A DNA stretch of 64,000 nt from NCBI RefSeq assembly GCF_003382565.3, contig NZ_CP086253.1:2914001-2978000 (forward strand), given 5' to 3'. The stretch is from Pectobacterium aquaticum. Its GTDB lineage: Bacteria > Pseudomonadota > Gammaproteobacteria > Enterobacterales > Enterobacteriaceae. Positions 63,932-64,000 of the stretch are shown piece after piece. Below the pieces are notes generated by a model. That model saw nothing but the letters and a program-made list of their open reading frames with translations. It did no database searches and had not been told where the DNA came from. A program made the translations under genes and the position numbers. Position 1 is the stretch's first letter. Each line of letters starts with the position of its first letter.

Positions 63932-64000
63932 CAGATATCTTACTCAACAAAAGCAGCACCTTTAGAGCACGTAGCTTAAAGGTGCTGCTGTTTACCTCAT
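63928..64000 (+). CDS. Start of a possible hepT toxin gene, partial
   Basis: An ATG overlapping the mntA stop opens a frame of at least 24 codons to the window end. MTDILLNKSST fits the usual HepT start, but the following FRARSLKVLLFTS does not. The switch coincides with the hairpin at 63952. Either the gene is broken here or this is an unusual member; the sequence ends too soon to tell. Confidence 0.4.
   Translation, partial: MTDILLNKSSTFRARSLKVLLFTS
63952..63989. terminator. Hairpin just after mntA
   Basis: AGCAGCACCTTTA / TAAAGGTGCTGCT, a perfect 13-bp stem with a 12-base loop, followed by GTTTACC. It may be a terminator for hipBA-mntA, or the end of an insertion truncating hepT. Confidence 0.55.

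Overview
The window reads as an enterobacterial chromosome, most likely a soft-rot Pectobacterium or a close relative. The clues are the yjbEFGH genes next to gnd and galF, a JUMPstart/ops-led wza-wzb-wzc operon divergent from yegH (the arrangement seen in E. coli), two 127-bp ERIC repeats, a secreted AroQ-type chorismate mutase and a complete myo-inositol catabolic cluster. The species is inferred from gene content, not from a search.

Layout. (1) 1-1.4 kb: end of an Fbp-type ABC importer. (2) 1.4-2.5 kb: a zeta-toxin-like P-loop kinase with a small unrecognised partner. (3) 2.6-18 kb: myo-inositol catabolism, comprising iolB, iolE, an iolC kinase-aldolase fusion, a second Gfo/Idh/MocA oxidoreductase, a CUT2 sugar ABC importer, iolG, iolD, iolA and a divergent RpiR-type regulator. 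Candidate GRAA-spacer-TTYC operators sit in both promoter regions. (4) 18-22 kb: an IS1 remnant, an orphan BglG/LicT antiterminator with its own RAT-terminator leader, a sedolisin-like protease and an AroQ-gamma chorismate mutase. (5) 22-32.5 kb: yjbEFGH, gnd, galF, a DinJ-YafQ toxin-antitoxin pair and rmlACD without rmlB. (6) 32.7-35.9 kb: an IS1-family element with an IS3-family and an IS5-family element inserted in it. (7) 36-59.7 kb, all on the minus strand: a Wzx/Wzy polysaccharide operon read from a JUMPstart: wecA-like, wza, wzb, wzc, wcaJ, [IS630 carrying an ISAs1], a putative dTDP-rhamnose 4-epimerase, a glycosyltransferase, a KpsS/KpsC-like putative Kdo transferase, wzx, wzy, an acetyltransferase, kdsD, kdsA, kdsC (broken), kdsB and a secreted PslG-like glycosidase. 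(8) 60-64 kb: yegH, hipBA and the start of an mntA-hepT pair.

How it fits together. WcaJ (or the WecA paralog) would start a lipid-linked repeat. The Kdo genes would supply CMP-Kdo to the KpsS-like enzyme. RmlACD, plus an RmlB from elsewhere, would feed dTDP-L-rhamnose to the 4-epimerase to give 6-deoxy-L-talose. Wzx and Wzy flip and polymerise, and Wza/Wzb/Wzc export. I infer a Kdo- and 6-deoxytalose-containing polymer that may be trimmed by its own periplasmic glycosidase.

The polysaccharide locus is heavily invaded by insertion sequences. kdsC is broken by two insertions and a frameshift and can be reassembled from three pieces. Two directly repeated ISAs1 elements bracket the polymer-specific genes, and two inverted IS5 copies bracket kdsB and the glycosidase gene.
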